NCBI GenBank assembly: GCA_030627155.1
Contig: DAOUSP010000095.1
Span: forward strand, 1 to 5,440
Source of the DNA: Candidatus Aminicenantota bacterium
GTDB lineage: Bacteria > Acidobacteriota > Aminicenantia > Aminicenantales > Aminicenantaceae
Direction of reading: 5' to 3'
Length of the DNA stretch: 5,440 nt
Shown here: positions 1 through 5,440 of the stretch, piece by piece
How positions within the stretch are numbered: the stretch's first letter is position 1
Layout of the letters: each line of letters starts with the position of its first letter
Notes under the pieces: generated by a model
What the model saw: the letters and a program-made list of their open reading frames with translations, nothing else
Told to the model about the DNA's origin: nothing
Databases searched by the model: none
Translations under genes and position numbers: made by a program

Positions 1-196
1 GGCTCTAGTATGAATTTCCGTTTCCGTGATGAGGGAAACATCTGACCTAATTGAGAAGTGCGGTGACGGTTCCTCTCCATCTGAAGCCCATTGTGGAGGG
101 TGGGAGGGTCTTGGCAAGGATGGAGGGGAACCGGCGCTGTGACAGATTACACCTTCATAATTAACTGTCACGGAAATAGAGATGCATACTAGAACC
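1..196. repeat. Imperfect palindromic element with nested stems (MITE-like or structured RNA)
   Basis: The two ends are inverted copies. Bases 1-31 pair with 166-196 without gaps, with three mismatches (positions 3, 13 and 19) and four G-T pairs. Inside, 49-58 pairs with 153-162 (one mismatch, one G-T), and 67-81 pairs with 119-133 over 15 bp with a single G-T wobble. Together they make an almost continuous rod interrupted by an asymmetric bubble at about 32-48. The block is about 50% GC by count, and 61-140 is about 62%, against visibly AT-rich surroundings. TTTCCG is tandemly repeated at 15-26. No convincing ORF and no T-run after the last arm were seen. It may be a non-autonomous transposable element with terminal inverted repeats, or a 6S-like structured RNA; I recognise no specific family. 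The left end coincides with the window edge, so it may extend further. The strand cannot be decided. Confidence 0.6.
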
Positions 197-205
197 TGGC
201 TTTCC

Positions 206-234
206 TTGACAATGTAATTATATTTATATAAGAT
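206..234 (+). promoter_or_regulatory. Sigma-70-type promoter of the luxR-like/PilZ cluster
   Basis: A perfect -35 box TTGACA (206-211) is separated by exactly 17 bp from TAAGAT (229-234), which matches four of six positions of the -10 consensus and lies in an AT-rich tract. Transcription would begin near 241, giving a leader of about 50 nt before the ATG at 292. It starts only 10 bp after the end of the palindromic element at 196, so the element is not part of this transcript. Confidence 0.65.
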
Positions 235-291
235 TTTTAAAAAACATGAAATCGTATCAATTTTTAGGGGGATTAAAAGAAAGAGTCATAA

Positions 292-978
292 ATGATAAAC
301 AAAAAATCTCAATCAATTAACAATAAAATCCGTGTCCTTGTTTATTGTCTCTCGGAATTAATCTGGGCTGGCATTCAAAAAGCCTTAGAGCAGGATTCGG
401 ATATCAAAGTGCTTGGAGTCGAGAAAAGTACTATTGACTCTTTTTTAGAGTCAATAAAAAACAATAATCCCAATGTCATTCTTTTTGCAAACTCAGAGCA
501 AACCCCGAACCTAAAGGAGATTTGCAAGGCGATCAGAGACTTAGAAAAGAAAGATATCAAATATCAGCCGATGTTTTTAGGTACAGTACCTTCCCATGAA
601 GAGGTCGTAAGTCTGATTAATTCTGGCATGAGAGGATATTTTGACTTAAACGATCCTTCCGATCAACTTGCTGAAGCGATCCGAATCGTCCACAAGGGAG
701 ACATCTGGCTTCCAAGAGATAAAATGAGCAGTATCATGGACAGGATTATTTCCGTTGTTGGTAGAGACCTGAAAGAAAGAACTCTCGACCAATTAACCCC
801 AACAGAATTCCAGGTTCTCAGACTTATCGGCCAAGGAAAAAGCAATGATGAAATAGCAGAAGCAATGTTCATAAGCAAGAACACAGTCAGATCCCATATT
901 AAAAGCATCTATGCCAAGCTTAACACTCACAGTAGACTTCAGCTTGCATTGTATGCTATCAATTCAGCCTTATTTTAA
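292..978 (+). CDS. LuxR/NarL-type transcriptional regulator with degenerate receiver domain
   Basis: The 228-residue protein has the two-domain layout of NarL/FixJ response regulators: an N-terminal receiver-like domain (about residues 12-135) and a C-terminal GerE helix-turn-helix (about 168-222). The latter shows the typical LTPTE-x-VLRLIGQGKSNDEIA segment and a recognition helix SKNTVRSHIKSIYAKL. The receiver has lost its phosphorylation chemistry. The acidic pair expected after the first strand reads YCLSE, the acceptor aspartate site after NVILF is A/N (about 66-67), and the conserved lysine near GYFDL (116-120) is missing. It therefore probably acts without a histidine kinase, through dimerisation or another ligand. 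The start is preceded by a weak purine-rich GAAAGAG (279-285); a stronger AGGGGG (266-271) is too distant. The PilZ gene follows 27 bp downstream, suggesting co-transcription. Target genes are unknown. Confidence 0.88.
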   Translation: MINKKSQSINNKIRVLVYCLSELIWAGIQKALEQDSDIKVLGVEKSTIDSFLESIKNNNPNVILFANSEQTPNLKEICKAIRDLEKKDIKYQPMFLGTVPSHEEVVSLINSGMRGYFDLNDPSDQLAEAIRIVHKGDIWLPRDKMSSIMDRIISVVGRDLKERTLDQLTPTEFQVLRLIGQGKSNDEIAEAMFISKNTVRSHIKSIYAKLNTHSRLQLALYAINSALF

Positions 979-1005
979 TGCTCTGATAATATTCATGAGG
1001 TATCA

Positions 1006-1416
1006 ATGACAAAGAAATCCGCATCAAAAAAAACCCAAACAGAAAAAAAGACTAAAACCCTTATACCAAACACAAATGCAAGTATCAATCGACGCAGGGA
1101 ATGGCGCTTTGAACTTCCTTTGAAAGCTGAAGTTCAAGGAAAGGCCCCTATAGGTAAAACATTCAAAGAACAGACAACCCTTGAAAACATAAGTTCTCAA
1201 GGGGCTTATTTTTGCCTTGACTCAGGAGTCACTGTAGGATCAAAGTTAAACTTGATGATTGACTTGCCAACAGGCCTTACCGAAGGCAAAAAAGTCAAGC
1301 TCCGTCTTGGAGGGCTTACAGTCCGGCTCGAAAAGCCTAATAAAAAAGGGAAACAGCAAGGTGTTGCAATCCGTTTCAACAAAGAATTCAAATTCATTTC
1401 CGAAGAAGACGCTTAA
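1006..1416 (+). CDS. PilZ-domain c-di-GMP-binding protein
   Basis: This is a 136-residue single-domain protein. After a lysine/threonine-rich, probably disordered tail (1-27), the PilZ fold runs from about residue 28 to 130. Both halves of the c-di-GMP signature are present: the arginine motif R30-x-x-x-R34 within RRREWRF, and N61-x-S63-x-x-G66 (NISSQG), followed by a beta-strand-rich body. Binding of cyclic di-GMP is therefore likely; the downstream target is unknown. There is no signal peptide or membrane segment, so it is presumably cytoplasmic. The start is supported by GAGG at 997-1000, five bases before the ATG. The gene lies 27 bp after the LuxR-like regulator, and the pair may link c-di-GMP level to transcription. 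Confidence 0.88.
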   Translation: MTKKSASKKTQTEKKTKTLIPNTNASINRRREWRFELPLKAEVQGKAPIGKTFKEQTTLENISSQGAYFCLDSGVTVGSKLNLMIDLPTGLTEGKKVKLRLGGLTVRLEKPNKKGKQQGVAIRFNKEFKFISEEDA

Positions 1417-1526
1417 TAACAGCTCTGCTTTTAGAGTACAGTTCTTCTATTTAGCATCCAAAAAACAATGAAGACATCTCTTGCCAATAAAAAAGTCATA
1501 AGAAAGAAAACACAAAGAGCTAAACA

Positions 1527-2159
1527 ATGTTGACAGTTGCTTTAACAGGTGGCATTGCCTCAGGGAAATCAGTTGTGGCAGAAGTACTTAAGGATTTGGG
1601 TTGTTATATTCATCATTCCGATAAAATTGCCCATGAGCTCATGAAACCCCTTTCCCCTGTTTGGAAAAAAATCAAAGAGCATTTTGGTGAAAATGTTATT
1701 AATCCTGACAAAACAATAAACCGCTCAAAATTGGGACCTATTGTTTTTTCAAATAATGATGAACGGCAATTCCTCAATAATCTTATACATCCTCTTGTTA
1801 TTAAAAAGGAAAAAGAAATTATTGAGACGCTGGACAGAGAGAAAAAGTATAATATTTTCATCTCTGAAGCAGCCTTAACGATTGAAGCAAATTATGCCAG
1901 ATTCTTCGATAAAGTTGTCGTTGTTTACTGCAAAAGGGAGATACAGATAAAGCGTTTAATATACAGGGATCATATTACACGCACTGAAGCAATAAAAAAA
2001 ATCAGAAGCCAAATGCCTTCTGAGGAAAAATTAAAATACGCCGATTACATAATCGACACATCCGATTCTCTTGCAAGTACTATCGAACAAACAGAACGCC
2101 TATATAGGAATTTAATGATGGATTATGCCATTAAATACAATGATAAGCTGGAAAAATAG
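1527..2159 (+). CDS. coaE: Dephospho-CoA kinase
   Basis: The enzyme performs the last step of coenzyme A synthesis, phosphorylating the 3' hydroxyl of the dephospho-CoA ribose with ATP in the cytoplasm. The 210-residue length is normal for the family. Visible motifs are the P-loop GGIASGKS (8-15), the substrate-side HSDKIAHEL (30-38, where many members have D-A-D), NRSKLGPIVF (65-74), a LIHPLV motif (86-91), and the lid region with RLIYRDHITR (143-152) and Q162. AD-x-IID (172-177) lies near the C-terminus. The family's PLLFE segment is here AALTIE (115-120), a mild deviation. The ATG has only a weak upstream AAAGAG. A 110-bp gap separates it from the PilZ gene; I see no clear promoter there, so read-through is likely. 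Confidence 0.93.
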   Translation: MLTVALTGGIASGKSVVAEVLKDLGCYIHHSDKIAHELMKPLSPVWKKIKEHFGENVINPDKTINRSKLGPIVFSNNDERQFLNNLIHPLVIKKEKEIIETLDREKKYNIFISEAALTIEANYARFFDKVVVVYCKREIQIKRLIYRDHITRTEAIKKIRSQMPSEEKLKYADYIIDTSDSLASTIEQTERLYRNLMMDYAIKYNDKLEK

Positions 2160-2244
2160 ATAAATTCCTCTAAATGATAAACTATTCTCTCATCTGATTC
2201 TTATCAAATACTATTAAAAGAAAAAAATGTCCGGTGTGTCTTTA

Positions 2245-3189
2245 CTATGTTTTAAGCGAAGCCGCAAGTAGAGGCATCATAATCTCATGATGCCCGATAA
2301 AATAAAATCCTTTTCCTTTACTTCCAAGCGGCCTTTTAACCACATTTTGATAAGGCCTATAATGACTTATGAAATCAAAAACTGCTGTTGAAAAATGGTC
2401 AAGAACTTTTCCTTGATTCCTAAGAAATGATACGGCTTTCAGAAAGACCTCTGGAAGAATCACGGCAGACCCAATATTAAGGAAAACTCCTCCCCCTTCA
2501 AGCTTTTCAACTATAGAGCAAAACAGGAAAAAATCCGTCAATGATGTTTTCCCCAGTGCTTCTCCATCCACAGTAGGATGGAAATGAATTATATCTGTAC
2601 CAATAGCTACATGAACGGTCACTGGAATATTCAATTGATATGCCAAGAATAAAAGGCTCTGTTTTTTATAGGGAAAATCATAATTGGATATCATCTTCCC
2701 AACTGCTTCCCCAAGCCCAATGTCTTCCATCTTTCCGTTTTTTACAGCTTCATTAAGCATGTCCCCTGTTTCTTTAACCATCCCAAACTGTCCTTGTTTG
2801 ATCTGTGTTTCTACATCCTCAGACGTTTTCCCTGCTATTGCAATTTCAAAATCGTGAATAATCCCTGCTCCATTAAGAGCCAACGCAGATATCCACCCTC
2901 TCTCCATCAAATCAATCAGAATGGGATTTAATCCTACCTTGATTACATGGGCCCCAATCGCAAAAATAATTGATTTTTTCTTCCTCTTGGCTTCCTTAAG
3001 CAGGAAAATTAGTTCTTTGAAATCCTTCCCTGCTAAAATATCTGGAAGACTATTCACAAATTGTGAGAATTTTTCATCAGGAGTAAAAACCCGGGCGAAA
3101 CTATTCTTGTCCACTTTGCTTTTCCTCGCATGTATAGAATAAGTCTGCAAACCCTTAGGAACAAGAGGTTTTACTTTGTATTTACTCAT
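2245..3189 (-). CDS. Deoxyhypusine-synthase-like conserved protein, function unknown
   Basis: This 314-residue protein has several glycine- and histidine-rich blocks: GAHVIKVGLNP (79-89), ALNGAGIIHDFE (104-115) followed by GKTSEDV (120-126), HVAIGTDIIHFHP (193-205), EGGGVFLNIGSAVILPEVF (231-249) and GHHEIMMPLLAASL (299-312). The order and the last block resemble the NAD-binding Rossmann-like fold of deoxyhypusine synthase, whose C-terminus carries a similar ADASLVFPLLVA segment. This comes from memory, not from a search. Bacteria lack eIF5A, so the family's usual substrate is absent and no reaction can be named. No signal peptide or membrane segment is seen. The ATG has no Shine-Dalgarno sequence, but an in-frame stop 33 bases upstream (3220-3222), with no start codon in between, excludes a longer form. 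It lies 84 bp downstream of the HU gene on the same strand and may be co-transcribed with it. Confidence 0.72.
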   Translation of the reverse strand: MSKYKVKPLVPKGLQTYSIHARKSKVDKNSFARVFTPDEKFSQFVNSLPDILAGKDFKELIFLLKEAKRKKKSIIFAIGAHVIKVGLNPILIDLMERGWISALALNGAGIIHDFEIAIAGKTSEDVETQIKQGQFGMVKETGDMLNEAVKNGKMEDIGLGEAVGKMISNYDFPYKKQSLLFLAYQLNIPVTVHVAIGTDIIHFHPTVDGEALGKTSLTDFFLFCSIVEKLEGGGVFLNIGSAVILPEVFLKAVSFLRNQGKVLDHFSTAVFDFISHYRPYQNVVKRPLGSKGKGFYFIGHHEIMMPLLAASLKT

Positions 3190-3273
3190 AGAAAAATACG
3201 AAAAAGAAGCGCACGGATTTTAAATCAGACAATATCCTTATTCTTACGTAGGAGATTTTTTTCTTGCATATAG

Positions 3274-3549
3274 CTATTTGTTTTTTATGTTTTTCAATTC
3301 TTGTCCAGGCCTGAATTTTATTCTCTTCCCTCTCTTGATCTTGATTTGCTTTTTTCTCCGGATATCTCTTCCATAACCAGTCTTTTTAGGGACTACCTTA
3401 AAGCTGGCAAATCCTCTTATTTCTATTTTTTCATCTTTTGCAAGCGATTCTTTAAGTGAATCAAGAACAGCATCAACGATTAATAACGATTTTGCCCTGC
3501 TGAACTCAGATTTCTTCTCAATTGCAAGGGCGATATCATTCTTAATCAT
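3274..3549 (-). CDS. HU/IHF-family DNA-binding protein
   Basis: At 91 residues this is a standard-length bacterial histone-like protein, forming dimers that bend DNA. The N-terminal helical body (MIKNDIALAIEKKSEF, helix to about 40) leads into the signature IRGFASFKV (44-52), the beta-arm (about 54-75) and the C-terminal FRPGQELKNI (79-88). The arm is very basic. At position 63, where HU and IHF carry the DNA-intercalating proline of the R-N-P motif, it has isoleucine (GRDIRR, 60-65). The start is certain: AAGGAG (minus strand, 3556-3561) sits six bases before the ATG. It is divergent from nfeD and precedes the deoxyhypusine-synthase-like gene. It cannot be assigned to HU or to an IHF subunit. 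Confidence 0.92.
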   Translation of the reverse strand: MIKNDIALAIEKKSEFSRAKSLLIVDAVLDSLKESLAKDEKIEIRGFASFKVVPKKTGYGRDIRRKKQIKIKRGKRIKFRPGQELKNIKNK

Positions 3550-3580
3550 TCAAATCTCCTTTTAACTCTATTGTTTATAA

Positions 3581-3609
3581 TATTTAATTTATTGAAAATA
3601 AAAAGTCAA
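3581..3609 (-). promoter_or_regulatory. Probable promoter of the HU gene
   Basis: On the minus strand, TTGACT (3604-3609) is followed after 17 bp by TAAATA (3581-3586); shifting by one gives TTAAAT with 16 bp. The -35 is strong and the -10 mediocre. The leader would be about 25-30 nt and would include the AAGGAG ribosome-binding site. It is back-to-back with the nfeD promoter. Confidence 0.5.
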
Positions 3610-3626
3610 GGGATAAGTTATTGACT
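3604..3626. promoter_or_regulatory. Dyad formed by the two divergent -35 boxes
   Basis: AGTCAA (3604-3609) and TTGACT (3621-3626) are perfect inverted copies separated by 11 bp. Each is the -35 element of one divergent gene. The symmetry may simply reflect two promoters, or it may also be an operator for a dimeric regulator controlling both genes. Confidence 0.4.
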
Positions 3627-3649
3627 TGTTTTAATATACTTTTTATAAT
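3621..3649 (+). promoter_or_regulatory. Strong sigma-70-type promoter of nfeD
   Basis: TTGACT (3621-3626) and a perfect TATAAT (3644-3649) are exactly 17 bp apart. The expected start of transcription, about seven bases after the -10, is near 3656, only about three bases before the GTG start codon of nfeD at 3659. The mRNA would therefore be leaderless or nearly so. Confidence 0.72.
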
Positions 3650-3658
3650 GAATTTAAA

Positions 3659-4936
3659 GTGAAAAAAATTTTTTTGGTTTCCTTTCTTATTATTACTCTT
3701 TTTTCATTTGGTTACTCATCAATCCTTAAAATCACGGTTGATGCCGCTATTCATCCAATAACTTCTGAATATATCCGTAATACAATCGATAGGGCAGAAA
3801 GAGAAAATGCTCAACTGATAATCATTGTGCTCAATACCCCTGGAGGTTTAGACACTTCCATGAGGGAAATCATCGAACGAATCCTGGGATCCAAGGTTCC
3901 TGTTGCGGTATATGTTAGCCCAGCTGGAGCACGTGCGGCCTCTGCGGGATTCTTTATAGGAGTTGCTTGTGATATTTTTGCAATGGCACCAGGCACAAGC
4001 ACAGGCGCAGCCCATCCTGTCGGAATATCCATCACAGGTCAGCAAATGGATGAGACAATGGCTGAAAAGGTAACTCATGACGCGGCTGCTTACATAAAAT
4101 CAATTGCAGAAAAAAGAGGTCGGAACACAAAGATGGCTGAGGATGCAGTCCGAAAGAGTCTATCTTACACAGAAAAAGAAGCTTTTGAAGGAAAACTTAT
4201 TGATATCATTGCAAAAAGTGATAAAGAACTAATAGCCCATTTTGATGGCAGAGAAATTCAAAGATTTAACGGGGAAACTATCAAGTTAGACCTCAAGGAT
4301 GAGGAAATCCTTGAGGTCTCCATGACAGCAAGGCAGAAGTTCCTTCTCACGATTTCCAACCCGAATTTGGCTTATCTTCTCCTCATGTTGGGACTTCTTG
4401 GCCTATATTTTGAACTTTCCAATCCGGGAGCCATCCTTCCTGGTGTCTTAGGCACAATTAGCCTTCTCTTGGCTATCTTCGCCTTCCAGATCTTACCCAT
4501 TAACTATGTTGGTTTGATGCTGATTTTACTTGCAATCGGCTTGTTTATTCTTGAGCTGAAAGTCCAAAGTTATGGAATTTTATCTGTAGGAGGAATTATT
4601 TCAATGATAATTGGTTCGATTATGCTTATAGATACACCTATCCCTGAACTTCGCCCTAGTTTGAAATTCATCATCCCAGTGGCTATTGGGCTTTCTTTAA
4701 TATTCATCTTTTTGATAACTATTACGATTCGCGCTCATGCGAGAAAGGTTTTTACAGGGAAGGAAGGCCTTGTTGGAGAAATCGGTTTTGCTCAATCCCG
4801 ATTAAATCCAGAAGGAAAAGTATTTGTCCATGGAGAGATATGGCATGCAGAAGCACTTGAAGATATTCCAAAGGGAGTAAAGGTGGAAGTTGTTGAAGTC
4901 ATGCAAAATTTAAAAATAAAAGTAAAAAAGGCCTAA
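3659..4936 (+). CDS. nfeD: NfeD-family membrane-bound serine protease (long form)
   Basis: This 425-residue protein has the complete long NfeD architecture: a signal peptide (about 1-20), a ClpP-type serine protease domain (about 22-200), five predicted membrane segments (about 236-252, 259-279, 282-302, 305-325, 335-357) and a C-terminal OB-fold domain (about 366-424). NTPGG (59-63), the nucleophile S95 in ARAASAG and the probable general base K137 match the Ser-Lys dyad of the Pyrococcus 1510-N protease, which cleaves the hydrophobic C-terminus of its stomatin partner. The slipin gene follows, as usual for this pair. The start is GTG; no earlier in-frame start exists before a TAA at 3632, and the signal peptide fits only here. 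There is no Shine-Dalgarno sequence, and the promoter almost abuts the start. A 13-bp hairpin interrupts the reading frame at the domain boundary. Confidence 0.93.
   Translation: MKKIFLVSFLIITLFSFGYSSILKITVDAAIHPITSEYIRNTIDRAERENAQLIIIVLNTPGGLDTSMREIIERILGSKVPVAVYVSPAGARAASAGFFIGVACDIFAMAPGTSTGAAHPVGISITGQQMDETMAEKVTHDAAAYIKSIAEKRGRNTKMAEDAVRKSLSYTEKEAFEGKLIDIIAKSDKELIAHFDGREIQRFNGETIKLDLKDEEILEVSMTARQKFLLTISNPNLAYLLLMLGLLGLYFELSNPGAILPGVLGTISLLLAIFAFQILPINYVGLMLILLAIGLFILELKVQSYGILSVGGIISMIIGSIMLIDTPIPELRPSLKFIIPVAIGLSLIFIFLITITIRAHARKVFTGKEGLVGEIGFAQSRLNPEGKVFVHGEIWHAEALEDIPKGVKVEVVEVMQNLKIKVKKA
4288..4319 (+). promoter_or_regulatory. Perfect 13-bp hairpin inside nfeD before a possible internal start
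   Basis: Bases 4288-4300 and 4307-4319 are perfect inverted copies with a six-base GAGGAA loop. They cover codons 210-221, in the linker between the protease and membrane domains. The 3' arm includes GAGG (4313-4316), five bases before the in-frame ATG of Met222 (4322-4324). The structure would hide this ribosome-binding-like sequence. The hairpin is certain at sequence level; its role is inferred. Confidence 0.5.
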
Positions 4937-4968
4937 TTCAAAGTAAATCTTTATATCTGGTTAACTGG

Positions 4969-5043
4969 ATGATTAATTTCATGAGAAACTTTAAGCATTT
5001 CAAAATAAATGGAAGAACATATGAGCGGTTACAGCCACCTTAA
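4969..5043 (+). CDS. Possible 24-residue small ORF between nfeD and the slipin gene
   Basis: An ATG-to-TAA frame encodes a basic 24-residue peptide, with a second in-frame ATG at codon 5. Its second half (NGRTYERLQPP) looks protein-like, but there is no convincing ribosome-binding site and no recognised family. It lies in the otherwise gene-free 173-bp gap. It may be a chance ORF or a remnant. Confidence 0.15.
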   Translation: MINFMRNFKHFKINGRTYERLQPP

Positions 5044-5051
5044 AAAGGCTT

Positions 5052-5080
5052 TTCAAAAAAGTCATTGATATTAATATAAT
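5052..5080 (+). promoter_or_regulatory. Possible promoter of the slipin gene
   Basis: A perfect TATAAT (5075-5080) lies 17 bp after TTCAAA (5052-5057), which matches four of six -35 positions. The region between nfeD and the slipin gene is very AT-rich, so chance matches are likely. If real, the slipin could be expressed independently of nfeD despite their tandem order. Confidence 0.38.
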
Positions 5081-5109
5081 TTAAAGGCATATTAATTAAG
5101 GAGGTCAAA

Positions 5110-5440
5110 ATGTTAACTTTTCCAATCATAGTGATATGTTTTATTGTCCTTTATCTCTTGAATGCAATCAAAGTTTTAAGAGAATATGAACGTGGAGTCA
5201 TTTTTCGACTCGGCCGTGTGCTCTCTAAACCCAAGGGTCCAGGCCTTATTTTTGTATTTCCTCCTATTGACCGTATGGTCAAGGTCAGCTTACGAATCGT
5301 AGTTATGGACATCCCTCCTCAAGATGTAATTACAAAAGACAATGTCACTGTTAAAGTCAATGCAGTTGTATATTTTCGTGTAATGGACCCACAAAAAGCT
5401 ATACTTGAAGTTCAAGATTTCATCTATGCAACATCTCAAC
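5110..5440 (+). CDS. Slipin/stomatin-like SPFH protein, 3' end outside window
   Basis: The open frame continues to the right edge, giving the first 110 residues. It begins with one N-terminal membrane segment (about 3-19), then the stomatin start REYERGVIFRLGR (24-36), GPGLIFVFPPIDRM (43-56) and the SPFH strand region with DIPPQDVITKDNVTV (66-80) and VYFRVMDP (88-95). These are diagnostic for bacterial slipins, which oligomerise on the inner face of the membrane and pair with NfeD. The start is supported by a perfect AAGGAGGT (5098-5105) four bases before the ATG. It lies 173 bp after nfeD. The C-terminal part, with the coiled coil and the hydrophobic region targeted by NfeD, is not in view. 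Confidence 0.92.
   Translation, partial: MLTFPIIVICFIVLYLLNAIKVLREYERGVIFRLGRVLSKPKGPGLIFVFPPIDRMVKVSLRIVVMDIPPQDVITKDNVTVKVNAVVYFRVMDPQKAILEVQDFIYATSQ

Noticed and set aside
1..200. Retron msr-msd RNA, because short inverted repeats flank a long stem
   Set aside because: No reverse transcriptase gene follows; the next gene is a LuxR-type regulator with its own promoter. The ends also pair over about 30 bases, more than the usual short a1/a2 repeats.
1..240. Riboswitch or leader of the luxR-like gene
   Set aside because: The good promoter at 206-234 lies downstream of the structure, so the structure would not be in that transcript unless transcription enters from upstream.
1418..1443. Terminator hairpin after the PilZ gene
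   Set aside because: The stem is short, bulged and mismatched, and the following sequence is not a T-run.
1468..1533. 21-codon lysine-rich ORF overlapping the coaE start
   Set aside because: No ribosome-binding site, low-complexity composition from an A-rich stretch, and it overlaps coaE out of frame.
1632..1643. Perfect 12-base palindrome CATGAGCTCATG in coaE
   Set aside because: Short palindromes of this size occur by chance, and the protein motif (HELM) explains the sequence.
2175..2206. Inverted repeat TGATAA/TTATCA in the convergent gap after coaE
   Set aside because: The stem is only six almost entirely A-T pairs with a 20-base loop and no T-run, so it is not a credible terminator.
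3811..4078. Minus-strand open frames opposite nfeD
   Set aside because: They are antisense shadows of the strongly supported protease domain and show no recognisable motif or ribosome-binding site.
5033..5053. Small hairpin followed by TTTT downstream of nfeD
   Set aside because: Only four base pairs with alternative registers (AGCC/GGCT or CCTT/AAGG); too weak to call a terminator.

Overview
The window is AT-rich chromosomal DNA from a bacterium. The genes suggest a Gram-negative-like, probably little-cultivated lineage: a PilZ c-di-GMP protein, a deoxyhypusine-synthase-like protein of a type I associate with Desulfobacterota/Acidobacteriota-like groups, and an NfeD-slipin pair. I cannot assign a phylum. 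No rRNA, tRNA, CRISPR array or transposase gene is visible.

Layout. Positions 1-196 have no gene but hold a GC-richer, almost fully foldable block. Its two ends form 29-31 paired positions, with further nested helices inside, so it is either a MITE-like element or a structured RNA. A near-consensus promoter (206-234) follows directly and drives a plus-strand cluster: a LuxR-type regulator with a degenerate receiver (292-978), a PilZ-domain protein (1006-1416) and dephospho-CoA kinase coaE (1527-2159). Convergent to it, on the minus strand, are an HU/IHF-family DNA-binding protein (3274-3549) and a deoxyhypusine-synthase-like protein (2245-3189). Between HU and nfeD lie two divergent promoters whose -35 boxes form a dyad. 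On the plus strand, a full-length NfeD membrane protease (3659-4936) precedes a slipin/stomatin gene that runs off the right edge (5110-5440).

How the genes may work together. The LuxR-like and PilZ genes are 27 bp apart and probably co-transcribed, so they look like a small regulatory pair in which c-di-GMP binding accompanies a phosphorylation-independent transcription factor. NfeD and slipin form the well-known membrane pair in which the NfeD serine protease acts with, and can cleave, the SPFH protein. CoaE and HU are housekeeping functions.

Most notable points: the folded element at 1-196; a 13-bp perfect hairpin inside nfeD whose 3' arm contains a Shine-Dalgarno-like GAGG placed before an in-frame ATG, which could give a short, protease-free NfeD; an apparently leaderless GTG start for nfeD; an HU protein lacking the DNA-intercalating proline; and a deoxyhypusine-synthase-like protein of unknown substrate.
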